Origin: Diplolepis rosae
Lineage: Eukaryota; Arthropoda; Insecta; Hymenoptera; Diplolepididae
Assembly: GCA_030998225.1 (NCBI GenBank)
Contig: JAPYXD010000741.1
Location: 868,001 to 932,000, forward strand
Reading direction: 5' to 3'
DNA: 64,000 bases
The notes below the pieces were generated by a model. It worked only from the letters and a program-made list of their open reading frames with translations. It was not told the origin of the DNA and did not search any database. The translations under genes and the position numbers were made by a program. Shown here piece after piece: positions 10,678 to 22,495 of this stretch (position 1 is its first letter; each line of letters begins with the position of its first letter).

Positions 10678-12000
10678 ATGTCGGACAAAAGAATCACCCG
10701 AACACAGGCATCCAAAGATTAAGATCTTCAAAAGGAAGTTGATGAGTTTAATCTTTTTACTCCAAGAAGAGAACTGCCACGTGGTGAATATGAACATTTT
10801 TTAAATCTTCCAACGTCCTCAAGTAAGGATACGGAACCCTTGAACGATACTAGTGAATCAATCCAGGAAAGTTATTCTTTCAAAAACTCTTTCGATATTT
10901 CAGTGCTATCAAATAATAGTACTAAAAAATTAGTAGATTTAGGTGAATCTCATTTAGATTATTCTTTAGAGACAAGTTCAAAAATTGTAATCAATATGAG
11001 CATGTCAGAAAAATCAGGTTTTGGGAGACCGAGTTCTTCTGAGCAACCTAATCAGAATATGAATTTTAACCAGCAACCGGTTACAATCCAGGTTGTTACT
11101 TTGCGAGACGCACTAATGGTAGTACCAGAATTCAACGGTAGAAATATTCCTTTAGCCCAATTTATAAAAGGATGTAATAAAGCTAAGTGTATGATAGAAC
11201 CAGAATCAGAAATTAACGTAGTAAAACTACTCAGGAGCAAAATAAAAGGTGAAGCCCGTCAAGCTATCTCTGGTCAAGTATTTTTAACCATCGACGAACT
11301 TGAAACCTTCCTTAAAAATATATATACCCCAGCTAGAACTATTCCTCAATTACTAGGAGAGCCAGGACAGGAATTTCACAAAGATTATGAAAACGTAATT
11401 ACTTATGCTAAAAGGATTAGAGGTATTGGAACTAGGATTTTAGAAGTTAGAAGTATAGAAAATAGAGGTTTAATCGATCCAAATTACCGCTCGTCAATCG
11501 AAAACACATTGATCGATTATTTTAAAAGGGGACTAAAATTCGAACTGGAGCAACGATTAGGGAACGAGGAAGTGAAAGATGTTAATAATTTAATCAAAAA
11601 TGCTATCACCATCAAGCGGAAATTGGGAGCACAGAAAAACCTTAGAAAGACAACAGTAAATAGCCGAACTGAATACAACCATTTACGAACTCGGCGTATG
11701 TTCCTGTGTCGAAATTGTAACAAAGAAGGACACGAGGCATAACTCCGATAGCACAACTCGGATAACATGTCAACTTTGCAGCAAACAGGGGCACAGTGCG
11801 GACCGATGTTTTTCGGTTTTCCCTGGCCAAACCTCAAGATTTTACTAAATAAGAAATCAATAAAATTCTAGTTTGCGAAGTTTGTAATAGAAATGGACAT
11901 AAAGCGACAAATTGCAGAACTATTTTTAAAAATAAAGAATCTAGATATCGTAAAGGGTTAGGACATACCATTGAAGAATGCCGAAAAAGGTAATATAATG
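10678..12000 (+). pseudogene. Second Ty3/gypsy gag, decayed
   Basis: The natural start is the ATG at 10678; an in-frame TAA at 10720 breaks it, and the frame is then open to 11742. The N-terminus carries ITRTQ as in the left element, and the capsid region (VTLRDALMVVPEF, NIPLAQFIKGC) aligns with the gag at 1-1235. At least four zinc knuckles follow in shifting frames: CRNCNKEGHEA (last Cys lost at a frameshift near 11740), CQLCSKQGHSADRC near 11770, CEVCNRNGHKATNC near 11878, and a decayed GHTIEEC near 11960. It is a related but distinct subfamily from the left copy. It is non-functional, with one stop and at least two frameshifts. Confidence 0.8.
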
Positions 12001-12130
12001 ACGAAAGAAGATCGGGAAACGAAAGGAACCTTCAAGGAACGAGTGCGGCTATGAGGGAAAATCAGAACCAATAGCACTCCAATCAAATCTCGGCAATCGA
12101 AGAACTACAGAAAGAGTTATCACCATCAAT

Positions 12131-12451
12131 ATGAACGAATATTTTAAGTATGAGTATGTAATAATGACTTTTGGATTAAAAAATTCCACTCCTACTTTTC
12201 CAATTATTAAAACTAAAGAAATGATACAATTTCGAAAGGACATTTTAGCATACTTTGTCACAAGAAGAGGAAATCCCTGCGATAAAGGTGCAAAGGATTT
12301 CATCGAATTTAACAAAATAGAAGCTAACCAGACATTAAAGGAAATAAGTGCTTCCCATACGGAAAAAGGGAATCAAACTAATCATTTCACCCTCTGCATA
12401 AGAGGCGAAACCAAGGAATCTATCTCCAACATTAGAGAAAACATAGTATAG
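12131..12451 (+). pseudogene. Gypsy reverse transcriptase fragment
   Basis: The 106-residue frame opens with YEYVIMTFGLKNSTPTF, a clear match to the YEF-x-MPFGLKNAPATF stretch of Ty3/gypsy reverse transcriptase. The catalytic YxDD box that should follow is absent, so most of RT is deleted. The rest (from FVTRRGNPC on) I cannot place with confidence; it may be another part of pol joined by deletion. It lies downstream of the second gag in the same orientation and probably belongs to the same element. Confidence 0.6.
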
Positions 12452-12671
12452 TTTATAGTATATAAATCACAGTATTAAAACAATTAAGAAACCTAATATA
12501 CCCTCTATATATAAAAATATTAAGCATAGCACACAGTGAACATGTCGAAAATTTACCATGGTAAGACGTGTTGCTAGCCCTTGAGAGAGTATTTAAAAAT
12601 ATAAATATTAAAATTCTTATTTACTACTGGGGAAATCTAAAAGAAGGCGTCCAACGAAGGATCCAGCAATG

Positions 12672-13905
12672 TTTCGGATATGTATTTTATAAATAACTTT
12701 CTGCACATTTTCCAAATGAACAAATTCAGCTTCGAATATGTAAATCGTTACACTTATTTTTTATAAATAGGAAGTTTATATCAAAATGAAAAATCACAAA
12801 ATTTCAGAACTAACTTTTACATTTTATCAAATGAATTCACAAGAGAAAACTTATATTAAATTTACCCATTTACATTTATAATCTTGCATATTTAAACAAA
12901 ATATTCGATGTTATGTTTGAATGTTATGATGTTTATGCTTATTCAGAAAACCAATTACAGAATATACATTAATCTTATGTAATAATGATCCTTTTGAATT
13001 TTGGAAGGAAGAATAGTTAGTTCAATGTAGATTAACAAGGTTGTAGTTAAATTAGGATATAAATGAACCATATTGTAGTTTAACTTTTTCATTATTTAAA
13101 TTTAACGAAATCTGTAAAAATAATTGTTTAAATAATGAATTTTCAACGTATTTTATTTAAGAATATACATATAGCGCCATCTCTTGGAAAATCGATGAAC
13201 TTGGAAAAATTCCGCAACTCCTACAAGGCCCAACCTAATGAGTCAGCCCTTAGAATTTTCTCCTACTATTGCGGAGGCGTAACTAGTCACTATAGATATT
13301 CAACCAATCATTAAACTAAAACTAGTACTCTTGACTCCCCTAAAAGATTCTCAAGTAGAAAGGGAAAAGAGGAAAATACATAAAAGCTATGCATTTTCAT
13401 TTTTAACTTAGTCCTTTTCTTACAATAACTTCTACGCGATCAAAACAAAAATTTACAATTTTTACAAACTTAGTTCTTCTTACGCAAGTGTTTACAAAAA
13501 TCGGACAAAAATCTTAAAAATTTTGAAGGTTACGGAGTTTTCACAAGTTTCAACAACATTTTTTCACTGGCTCCTCTCGATGAGTCTCAAGGTTTTCCAA
13601 ATTCATTCGATATCCCAGGCTTTTTTTACAAGGAATTTTACAATCAAAAATAAGAAGTAGGTTTCAAATTTTAAATGACTGTGTCTCTCTATATCTTTCT
13701 ACCCTGCCTCTTTATATATTTTGAATGAATATTTTTATCACAAATGTTTGGCTGCTCGTAATCATTCCAGTACCAACATTTGTATATTTGTTTCCTTCCA
13801 ATCCAAATCCTTAGAATTAAGGACAAAGTGATGTGCTCCCCTGTATGGGAATAGTACGACTTTGTTCCAAATTCACCGTGTTCTTCCCATTTTTTATATC
13901 ATTTA
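12672..13905 (+). repeat. Dispersed repeat, copy B (uninterrupted)
   Basis: About 1.23 kb nearly identical to the three blocks of copy A (4890-8575), with simple joins at 13628-13633 and near 13845 where copy A carries insertions. It therefore records the pre-insertion state of both sites. No open frame is conserved between copies. Confidence 0.75.
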
Positions 13906-14241
13906 ATATCTATATCATAAACATATTATTTATACTGATATCTGTAATTTCATTTTCATATTACAAATACTCATGTTTGAATATTCTCTGTATAGTCTTG
14001 ATAATGACCAAAACTTTTTTGTACTGAGGGGGCAAACATGCAAAAATTGTTCAAACAATTAAATTGCTTATATCTGTAGTTAATTAAAAAGTGAAATTAT
14101 TAAAATATTTATCCGAAAACCTATCGTAATGAGCTACGAAATGAAACAAACCCGAAATTGATATGATTATTTCAACCGGAGGTAATGAATTTTGAGTACA
14201 AGATAATTTAGCATTTTATCCAATTTTATCAAAAATTTAAA
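13906..14241. other. Unassigned AT-rich DNA
   Basis: No recognisable feature. The right margin runs into an AAG-rich microsatellite (about 14254-14285) abutting a mariner relic. Confidence 0.4.
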
Positions 14242-14520
14242 TTATATAATACAAACAAGAAGAAGAAGAAAAAGAAGAAGGTCAAGAAGAACGAGTGCAG
14301 TGTGAGACGGCGCATTATCGTGATGCAAAAACCACGACTGTCTGTCTAAAATATCTTTTGAAACGTTGTTGAGTGATCCTCTTGAAATGCCAATAGTGTC
14401 AGCAAGGTCTCTAATGGTCAATCGGCGATTTTTGTGCATTAATTCTTCGATTTGATTGACGTGTTGCTCGTCAGTTGATGTTGATGGTGAAGTGATTCAC
14501 CGCACGCACTTACGCTTCCT
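14242..14520 (-). pseudogene. Mariner transposase relic, internally deleted
   Basis: On the minus strand the helix-turn-helix stretch NRRLTIRDLADTIGISRGS is fused almost directly to WFLHHDNAPSHTALV, which holds the second catalytic Asp of mariner transposases. The first catalytic Asp region between them is missing, as is everything after the HDN motif, which runs into the AAG microsatellite. It is a different mariner lineage from those at 30640, 35802 and 53437. Confidence 0.7.
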
Positions 14521-15350
14521 GTCCCGTCTGTTACATGAGCGATACAAGGACAGCAGCACCGGAAGACAGCAGCATCGGAGATGAGGCACAATCAGCTACC
14601 GAGTCAACGTAAACACTGGCCGCCATGACGACTTGCCAGCATCGATACATCGATGCCTCGATTATCGCCGCCATCGATTGTCGGAGAGCGACACACGAGA
14701 CGACCAGATGCCACCACGTGACCCGGAAGACATATCCTGGGGCACATAGACCCCGGGACTTGATATTTAGTATTTTAGACATTTTGTGATACTAAATTTA
14801 TGTTGTATGATGTAAATGGACACTAAGTACAATAGTGCCAATGTACTTCACGCGTCGTTCATTGTAATCGAGAGAACCGCGTGCTTATAGAAATGATTTA
14901 CCGAGGGCAATCACTATACTAGGCACGGGTTGCCTAGTCGTCTACTAGATGTATGACACGTGACTTGCTTCCGGGTCCTCGATTGGGTCACGCGTTCAAT
15001 TCGTGGGGCAGGTCAGGAATTTTATCAGCGTCGCGTCTTCCGTCATCACTTTCGTCCTGCGACTCTAAGCGACAGTTGGCCTTGTTTTGCCTCTCGAAGG
15101 AAGATTCTCTTGATAATTTTACCGCTGTGATGGAAGGCGAGTTCATGTTAAGATTTGTTCCGAAACTCCAGGATGTGATACAGGTAGCGTAAGTTTGGTT
15201 CTAATTAAATTCTTTTGGCAAGTGGTGTTATACTTATTTACCCGGTAAGCTGTTGTGACCTTATCTTGACCCTGCCTTGTTTTCAGTTTCGAGTTTCATG
15301 GTTATTTTGAAATAAATTTCGTCACCAACCAGGGTGACTGGCGCTCCACA
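14521..15350. other. GC-richer block, unassigned
   Basis: Noticeably less AT-rich than its surroundings, with several CACGTG/ACACGTG words. Short frames exist at 14531-14782 (minus) and 14953-15192 (plus), the latter ending close to a GCGTAAGT donor-like site at about 15189. Neither encodes a domain I recognise. It could be a retroelement LTR or an old exon. Confidence 0.3.
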
Positions 15351-16768
15351 AGTCCTTAAGTGAATATTTTATTTTCAGGTAAATTTTATATCAATAAAAT
15401 TAGTTGGGCCAGCCCGTTTAAAGAGTTTCCAGGTCGCTGGTAAAAACCTGCATCTCAAGTTTAAGTCAAAAATTCACCTTAATTTTTGCCCACAGTAGTA
15501 TATCTCTCAAAAAATTTTTTTTTCGGAAATCCCGATATACATGTTGGTTAATTTATCAAAAAGCTATGAAATTTTTTTATGCAAATCTAAATTCTGAACT
15601 CAAAATGGGTGTACGATTTGCAAAAGAATGTCCCATATGTAAAAGAAAGAAGAAAACCCGACAGTTAATCTGTTACGTCCCATGACTACCAATATTCATT
15701 TACAAAATAATCTATGTAAAATTAATACTGTAAGAATATCAAACATGTAAAAGCAACAGTTTCTGAATATATTGATTCTAGAAAAACCCTAAATGTCTAG
15801 ACATAACGAAATTGTACTCATTGGGGGACCCCATCGGAATGTATTATAATGCGTTATGTACACAAACCTGAAAAGTTCATTCACTCAAGGGAAATAGGGA
15901 AGCTAGAGGGACACGATGGAAAATCTAGAAGACCTGTAACTGAGTATGAATAAATTTAGGATCATGTCACTATCGATACAAATAAAAGAAAGTGTTGGAA
16001 TGTTCGTGGAAACAATTATGGTCTCATGTGGCTGGAAGAAAATCTTTTATGCAGCATCCTTAAATGTCATGTTAGTATCGACCGGAAAATCAGTCTATAA
16101 CAGCACCTGCAAATCCGCAAATCTTCAGTTACCGTCGGACAATCTTGAACTTCGCAACTCTCCTTCGAAAAGTGACATTCGGATCATCTTGAACCTCAGA
16201 ACTATCCTCAGAGAAATGACTTCGGAGCTTGGTACTCTTCTCAGGAAGCAATTTCAACCGTTACTCATTTCCAGCGGTTTATCAGTTCGTTCTTCATTGT
16301 GAAAAAAATATATTAATTGGATTATAAGTGCTGCTAGAGGATTTAAAATATCAGATTGGATCAACATAAATTGATTTAATCGTTCTATAAAGGATATATA
16401 AAGATTTGTTGGACTCAAACCATTAACTTGAAATTCGTAAGTCGAGCACACGATTAACAGCACAACGTGCAATGTTCTCTAATTGAATAAAGTACCACCT
16501 TTTCAAGTTGATCCAGAGTTTTAATTATTATCCTTATGAATCAGGTGAATTCAGTGAAGGTCTATGAAGTCGACCAAGTTTCATTAAAAAACCAGCACTC
16601 TTTTTGGAGTTCTAGCTCTTTAGTTTCTCGATGCGTCGAATATAAGAATAATTATGCTTGATAACGCTCAAATCTAAAGCATTTGTTCAATTTCTTTAAC
16701 GATAAAAAAACCTTACTCGAGGTGGAAATTATAAAAGGACGCTTTGGATGGCGCTTTAAAGGACTCTA
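15351..16768. other. No supported gene
   Basis: Mostly AT-rich. A 118-codon frame at 15946-16302 shows no recognisable domain and has unremarkable codon content; I do not support it as a gene. Confidence 0.35.
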
Positions 16769-17100
16769 CACTGTAAAAAGTCCCAATTAAATTTCCGTTC
16801 CATTCTGGAAACTTTTCCTATGAAAGTCGCAAGAATTTTACAGATTTGGTCAGAATTTCCATTGATTTTTAATTAAGGCCTGGCACCACATTCAACGTAA
16901 AGTACGGCAATTTGGCAAAACCATAGGAAAACGAACATGTGCTTAGCTTTATTACAGGCCTAACATCACATTAACTATAAAGCCTTGACAAATAAAATAT
17001 TTAAGAAGGACGAATATGTGCTTAGCTCTCTAAGAGGCCTGGCACCGCTTTCACTATAAAAATTTGACAATTCAGAAAGTTTGAGAAGAATCAATAAATG
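16769..17100 (+). repeat. CACTGTAAAAA-type end and threefold AGGCCTGGCACC repeat
   Basis: TA-CACTGTAAAAAG at 16767 resembles the left end of the fold-back cassette at 61457, and is followed by TTTCC/GGAAA words in both orientations. From about 16876 a roughly 80-bp unit (AGGCCTGGCACCACATT ... ACATGTGCTTAGCT) occurs three times, near 16876, 16956 and 17034, with decay. No closing end was identified. Confidence 0.5.
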
Positions 17101-17108
17101 AAACTGAT

Positions 17109-17146
17109 ATTTCACAACTATCAATGAAAATTGATAGTTGTGAAAT
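17109..17146. other. Perfect 17-bp hairpin with GAAA loop
   Basis: ATTTCACAACTATCAAT, then GAAA, then the exact reverse complement. The palindrome is perfect and isolated from longer inverted repeats. A transcript would form a stable GNRA-capped stem. Function unknown; it could equally be the collapsed core of a fold-back repeat. Confidence 0.6.
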
Positions 17147-18228
17147 TTAATGGAATTCAGATCATTAAAATTTTGAGTTGATACAAGAAACTGAATGTAA
17201 AATGCCACTTAGTTCAAACAGAACTTATTCCGTAGATGCTAGATGAGAAACGACCTGAGAGCTAGTCCTGTTCGAAGACTACTGTCCGTTCAAATTTAGG
17301 CTTGGCATTTATATGCCTCAGCCCCCATAAGGGCTGTGTGTAAGACGAAGAGAGCAAAAGTATAGATAAGGCTTATGCCGGGTGTCCTCGTATACTCTTT
17401 GCCTTTTACACGAATTGTTATTCAGATCTTACGTTTTTTATTTTTTGTTCTAAAATACATATTGTCTGATCTGAAGGAGTTAGGCCACCTTGGAGACCAA
17501 GAACTCATGGTTCATTCGTTGTTTATTTTGTAGACATACAAAACAATCGAGTCAAAATCTCTTTCAAGCGTTTTATTCTACATGAATTGATAAAAAAAAA
17601 TTATAAAAAATCAAATTCCAGTACAAAATGTAAGTCAACTTGTCCCGTTTGCGCAACCTATGTCATGGTTCGGGATCAAACTGTGTCCTAGGCAGCGTCC
17701 ATAATTTGCATCTCTCTGCAGTAAAAAAATTTTTTTTATAAACAACAGCATAGTAGTTTCCAGCGTACGCAGTTTTTTTTTTAATTTTGATTTTTTCGTT
17801 AATCGCAAGTATTTGCAAAAAAATGTGATTTTTATAAAAAAATTTTAAGTTACTTTTATTGTTATGTTTAAATAAATTATTATTATTTTGCAAAACTGCT
17901 ACGTACACATGAAGAGGCTTAATTTACGATCATTTTGGTATAAATTTCATCCAAAACAGTTGTATATTGAAGGAGATAATTGGGACACAGTTTGATACCG
18001 AACTGGAAATAAAATTTGATTTTTATAATTTTTCATTTCTTATCAATTCATGTAAGGTTATAAGTGTAAGGTTTCTATATATTCAAATTATGGAATGTTT
18101 ATGTAAAATCTTAAACAATTATTTTAAATATATTTATGGAGTTTTAGACGTACATATTTAATTGATCGGAAATAATGCAAATCTCATTTGCACGCTTGTT
18201 ATACAGTACTATAATATACATATATATA
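17147..18228. other. No supported gene
   Basis: AT-rich DNA. A short GC-richer stretch near 17310-17400 has the small hairpin AGCCCCCATAAGGGCT. Short frames (17663-17908, 17967-18161) have no recognisable domain. Confidence 0.35.
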
Positions 18229-18299
18229 CAGGGTGTCCATAAAGTCCCGGAACGGTTGGATATTTTCTCAGGTAAAATATTTTTCAAAAAAGTGAAGGT

Positions 18300-18800
18300 C
18301 ATTCCTGAAGTAAATTTCAACGAGGAATTCAATGGTGACCTTCATTTTCACCTTGAAGTTGACCTTCATGGCTTTTTTAAAGTCAAATTAATTTTTTTAA
18401 ATGGAAACCCCCTTTTTTCTCATCTGCAATCGATAGAGCGAAAAATACTACGTTCAAGTACGTACCCAAGTCATAGGTCAATTGTAACGTTCAAGGTCAA
18501 TTAGAGGTTATTGGAAATAAACAAAGTTTTCCAAGAGGTCAGTGTAATTCCTGAAGTAAATTTCAACGGGGAATTAAATAGTGAACTTCATGGGTTTTTG
18601 AAGGTCAGGCTTGTTTTTTAAAATGAAACCCCCTTTTTCACATCTTCGATCAATAGAGCGAAAAATACTACGTTTACGTACGTACCCAAGTCATAGGTCA
18701 ATTGTCACGTTCAAGGTCAATTAGAGGTTATTTGAAATAAACAAAGTTTTCCAAGAGGTCAGTGTAATTCCTGAAGTAAATTTCAACGAGAGATTCATTG
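18300..18800 (+). repeat. Subterminal repeats of the DD41D element, left arm
   Basis: About three units start near 18300, 18545 and 18765 at ATTCCTGAAGTAAATTTCAACG. Inverted counterparts occupy the right arm near 20290-20420, 20870-21010 and 21080-21200. They include long AAGGTCA-rich tracts (GTGACCTTCATTTTCACC). Confidence 0.75.
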
Positions 18801-19080
18801 GTGAGCTCTGTGTTGATCTTGGTTACAGCGTTTTGAGTATTGTAAAATCATATGTATAGGAAATTTTTCATTAAAAGTTCCAGAAGTTCTGGTGAGAGTT
18901 CTGTTCCTCCCCAAAGAGTTATATCGAAAAGTCCTATGCCGTTTTTTGATACCTAAGTCAATACCCAAGACGATACCATAAGTCCTATACCGTTTTTCTA
19001 TCTTGGTACGAATATTACGAATCGAAACTAAATTTACGTATTACGAGTACATACGTACTATCTTTCGCTAAAAGATTATT

Positions 19081-20069
19081 ATGGCGCAAGCTAAACTTCC
19101 GGAACGAGAGAGAGTATCTGTATTAATGATGCGTGGTTGGGGAGATCCGGTTCGATCTTATGATCATGTTCGTTTGCGTTTTAATCGCACTTTTCGTAAT
19201 GGAGAAGGGTTAAATCCTGTCTCAAAATCAACAATTGAAAGAACTGTAAGGCGCTTTATGAATCATGGATCTATCAAGGACCTTTAGAGAACTGGTCGGC
19301 CAAAATATGCAGGATCTGAGGAGATACAGATGGACATAGCCCAAGCATTTGTTGAAAACCCACTCCTTAGTTTACGTCGAGCTAGTGATGAGCGTTACGT
19401 TGCTCCTGAGACAGTGCGAAATATTTTAAAAAGCATTAATTACCATCCTTACAAAGTTCATCTGGTACAAGAGCTGAACGAAGACGATCCTGATCGTCGG
19501 GTTGAATTTTGTGAAATTATGATGGACAGAATTGATAGAGATCCTCTTTTCTTGTACAATACAGTATTTTCAGATGGAGCTACTTTCACTTTAAAAGGTG
19601 AAGTTAACAGGCATAATTGATAGGCCCTTTCTTCATCGATGATAATATCAATGCCCGTGCATATAAAGAGCTTCTCAGAAACCAAATTGTACCAAGAATA
19701 AGGGAGATTACAGGCGATCATTTTCAAAATATTTGGTTCCAACAGGACGGAGCAGCGGCTTATTACGGTAGGGAGGTTCGAGCATATTTGGATACTCAGT
19801 TCCCTCATAGGCGGATTGGAAGAAGGGGTGAAATCGAGTGGCCTGCTAGATCTCCTGATCTGACGCCTCTCAACTATTTTCATTGGGGTTATTTAAAAAG
19901 CAAAGTATACTCGATGCAACCCCGAAGCTTAGACGAATTGCAGAATCGGATTCTGCAAGAGGCTACTTTGATTTATAGGGAGATGATTCGTAATGCGGTA
20001 ACTCATTTTTACAATCGCATAGCTTTTTGTCAAGAAGCTCAAGGTTTTCAGTTCGAACATCTTCACTGA
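19081..20069 (+). pseudogene. DD41D mariner-like transposase, broken
   Basis: Cut-and-paste transposase. The N-terminal DUF4817-type helix-turn-helix region (RVSVLMMRGWGD, STIERTVRRF) runs from the ATG at 19081 to a TAG at 19285-19287. The DDE core follows: FSDGATFTLKGEV (first Asp), WFQQDGAAAYY (second Asp) and RSPDLTPLNYFHWG. The third acidic position, 41 residues after the second Asp, is Asn instead of Asp. At about 19617 an internal deletion fuses GEVNRHN out of frame to IGPFFID, removing the segment between. It ends at 20069. The stop, deletion and Asn each predict inactivity. Confidence 0.85.
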
Positions 20070-20071
20070 AG

Positions 20072-20197
20072 CGTGAGAGGCAAGGGGACTCACTCTAATC
20101 AAGCCTCCCGAAACGTGAGAGACAAGGGGACTCGCGCTAATCAAGCACCTAGAAACGTGAGAGGCAAGGGGACTCACGCTAATCAAGCACCCCAAAG
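20072..20197 (+). repeat. 42-bp tandem repeat, three units
   Basis: Units start with CGTGAGAGGCAAGGGGACTC at 20072, 20114 and 20156, directly after the transposase stop. This is a short GC-richer minisatellite inside the transposon, with an exact 42-bp period. Confidence 0.85.
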
Positions 20198-20417
20198 GGA
20201 ACAGAATTTACTACATCCACGTCGTTGTACCTGGGTAATGCTAAACGTAAACGCAAACTGCTTGGCAAAACCTTGAAGAAACCTTGAAGATCATCACCAA
20301 GATCAATACGGAGCTCACCATTGAATTTCTCGTTGAAACTTACTTCAGGAATTGCACTGACCTCTTGGAAAACTTTGTTTATTTCAAATAACCTCTAATT
20401 GACCTTGAACGTTACAA

Positions 20418-20837
20418 TTTAAAATTGTAGTAATAAAATTAATTGAACCTAAAATTGATGAAATTCCACTTAAATGTAACGAAAAAATTACTAAATCAAC
20501 AGAAACCCCTTCATGACCAATATTTAATGATAATGGAGGATAAACAGTTCACCCCGTACCTGCCCCTTGATCAATAAATATACTTATAATTAATAAAATA
20601 AAAGAAGGAACTAATAACCAAAATCTTATATTATTTAATCGAGGAAAAGATATATCTGGAGAAGATAATATTAATGGAATCAAATAATTACCAAACCCCC
20701 CCTAATATTAAAGGTATAACTATAAAAAAAATTATAATAAAAGCATGAGAAGTAACAATAGAATTATAAATTTGATCATTACCAATCAATTGACCTGTTA
20801 TACCTAACTCAATATGAATAATTATTCTTAAAGCTGC
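20418..20837 (-). pseudogene. COX1: Nuclear mitochondrial insertion: COX1 barcode region
   Basis: Read on the minus strand with the invertebrate mitochondrial code, about 420 bp encode the cytochrome c oxidase subunit I barcode region: [15 protein letters not shown], then SFWLLVPSF, then [16 protein letters not shown], then [13 protein letters not shown] codes for Trp and ATA for Met in the right places. A run of seven G (20695-20702 region) adds one base after the TTAATATTA stretch and shifts the frame, as expected for a nuclear copy. Both edges abut transposon arm sequence (left join near CAATTT at 20415-20420, right join after AAAGCTGC at 20837). It has no expected nuclear function. It is the best handle on species identity. 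Confidence 0.93.
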
Positions 20838-21299
20838 AAATCAACCTTGAAAATCTGACCTTGAAAAAGCCATGAAGGTCAACTTCAAGGTCAAAATGAA
20901 GGTCACCATTGAATTTCCCGTTGAAAAATACTTCAGGGATTGCACTGACCTCTTGGAAAAATTCGTTTATTTCAAATAACCTCTAATTGACCTTGAACTT
21001 TACAATTTACCTATGACTTGAGTCGTATATGACCGTAGAATTTTTCGCTCTGTCGATTGCAGATTTAAAAAAGGGGGGTTCCATTTAAAAAAACAAAGTT
21101 GACCTTTAAAAAGCCATGAAGGTCAACTTCAAGGTCAAAATGAAGGTCACCATTTAATGCCTCGTTGAAATTTACTTCAGGAATTACCTTCACTTTTTTG
21201 AAAAATATTTTACCTGAAGCAATATCCAACCGTGCCGGGACTTTTTAGACACCCTATATATTATATTCCTTGATCGTGTAGAATATTTTAATTGTTAAA

Positions 21300-21560
21300 T
21301 ACAAGGTGTGTCCGAAAAGTATCCGACCTGCGATTATATCTACGCTCCAGAGCGCTTGATTGGCCTCAGCGGGGTATGAGCGTAACCACCCAGAAAACAA
21401 AGTGTCTGCGTGATGTGGGGCATGACGTACGCACACGTGAGGATTAATCCGCACGGGTGAACATAGGAGGTCACACAGTTGCGTGTGAAATTGCCACACA
21501 TATGTCTCGCACGCCATTGTTCGTACACGTGCTTCCAGAATACGCGATTCCAAAAAATAT
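21300..21560. other. Possible mariner-like end relic
   Basis: TACAAGGTGTGTCCGAAAAG at 21299-21318 looks like the terminal repeat of a Tc1/mariner-group element, followed by 240 bp of GC-richer DNA with a short minus-strand frame. No transposase motif and no matching second end were found. Confidence 0.35.
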
Positions 21561-22495
21561 ATATATATTTATTTTAATATTAATTTTATCAGAGAAAATT
21601 ATGGGAAAATGATTAATTCGAACAATTTTTTTATTCCGAAAAAATTTTTGAAATACAATAACAATCATTAGACACACATTGAATAAATATCAATTGAGCT
21701 ATAACATTATATCAATGACCAACATCTTTTGAATGCAATAAAACTTTCAAAAGTAATTTATTGATATTTTACATGAAAAATGTAATTCTGCATGTAATAT
21801 TTTCCGTACTCAAATCATATTTTACTACTATTGCTTTATTTCATAGAACTTTTAACACGATCATCATCAATTAGAAATTAATTGTAGAGTCCATTTCGTG
21901 ACTCAAATTTTTACATATTCCAAAATGAATCCTGATGAAAAAAAGTCTGTCAAAATTGAAATGAGCATTAAAAAGTTTCAATCCTCATGGATTCCATTTC
22001 TTTTAAATCTATGAAGTATATCAACCGAGAATGAGCAGAATTCAAACCCTTTGAATGCCGTTTTAAGAATCTCAAAACTTTTTAAACAAAAAATTCAGTA
22101 GTTACTATGTTGATATCTGATCTGTGCACACTGGTCTCCTTTATGTTTTGCTGTTGCAAGATATTTGGTATCGCGGCGTAATTTTTTTTTACAAGTTTGG
22201 TTCGCTGAGCTTCGTCTTGCCCAGAATAAATTGAATTGGACTTGGACTTGGATACGAAACGAATAATTGAATTCTATGGAATTCACTTGCAATTTCTGAA
22301 ATCCGCTTCAATTGAACATATGTAAAAAACTCTGACTATTTCACCACAATTCTTATCACTAACATGAACTGCTTTGGTTTATTGAATTTAAGTGAATTTT
22401 ATGGAATTGAATTATTTATTCCAATTCCAAGTATATTCATTTCAGTGAATGAAGCAGAGTTAACTTAAAGTTTCTTGAATTAAGTTCAAATTATG
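21561..22495. other. No supported gene
   Basis: AT-rich, with no recognisable coding domain, RNA or repeat beyond simple tracts. Confidence 0.4.

Larger units (their letters stand above)
18229..21256 (+). mobile_element. DD41D mariner-like transposon with long repetitive arms
   Basis: A 3.0-kb element between TA dinucleotides (18227-18228 and 21257-21258). Left end CAGGGTGTCCATAAAGTCCC pairs with the inverted right end. Inversion extends through GGTAAAATATTTTTCAAAAA and beyond, so the terminal repeats are about 100 bp. Both arms carry repeats of a unit with ATTCCTGAAGTAAATTTC and CGTTCAAGGTCAATTAGAGG. The transposase lies at 19081-20069. A mitochondrial COX1 fragment sits in the right arm. 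Arms this long are unusual for the Tc1/mariner group. Confidence 0.85.

Noticed and set aside
15946..16302. 118-codon open frame
   Set aside because: No domain recognised and no homologous copy in the window to test conservation.
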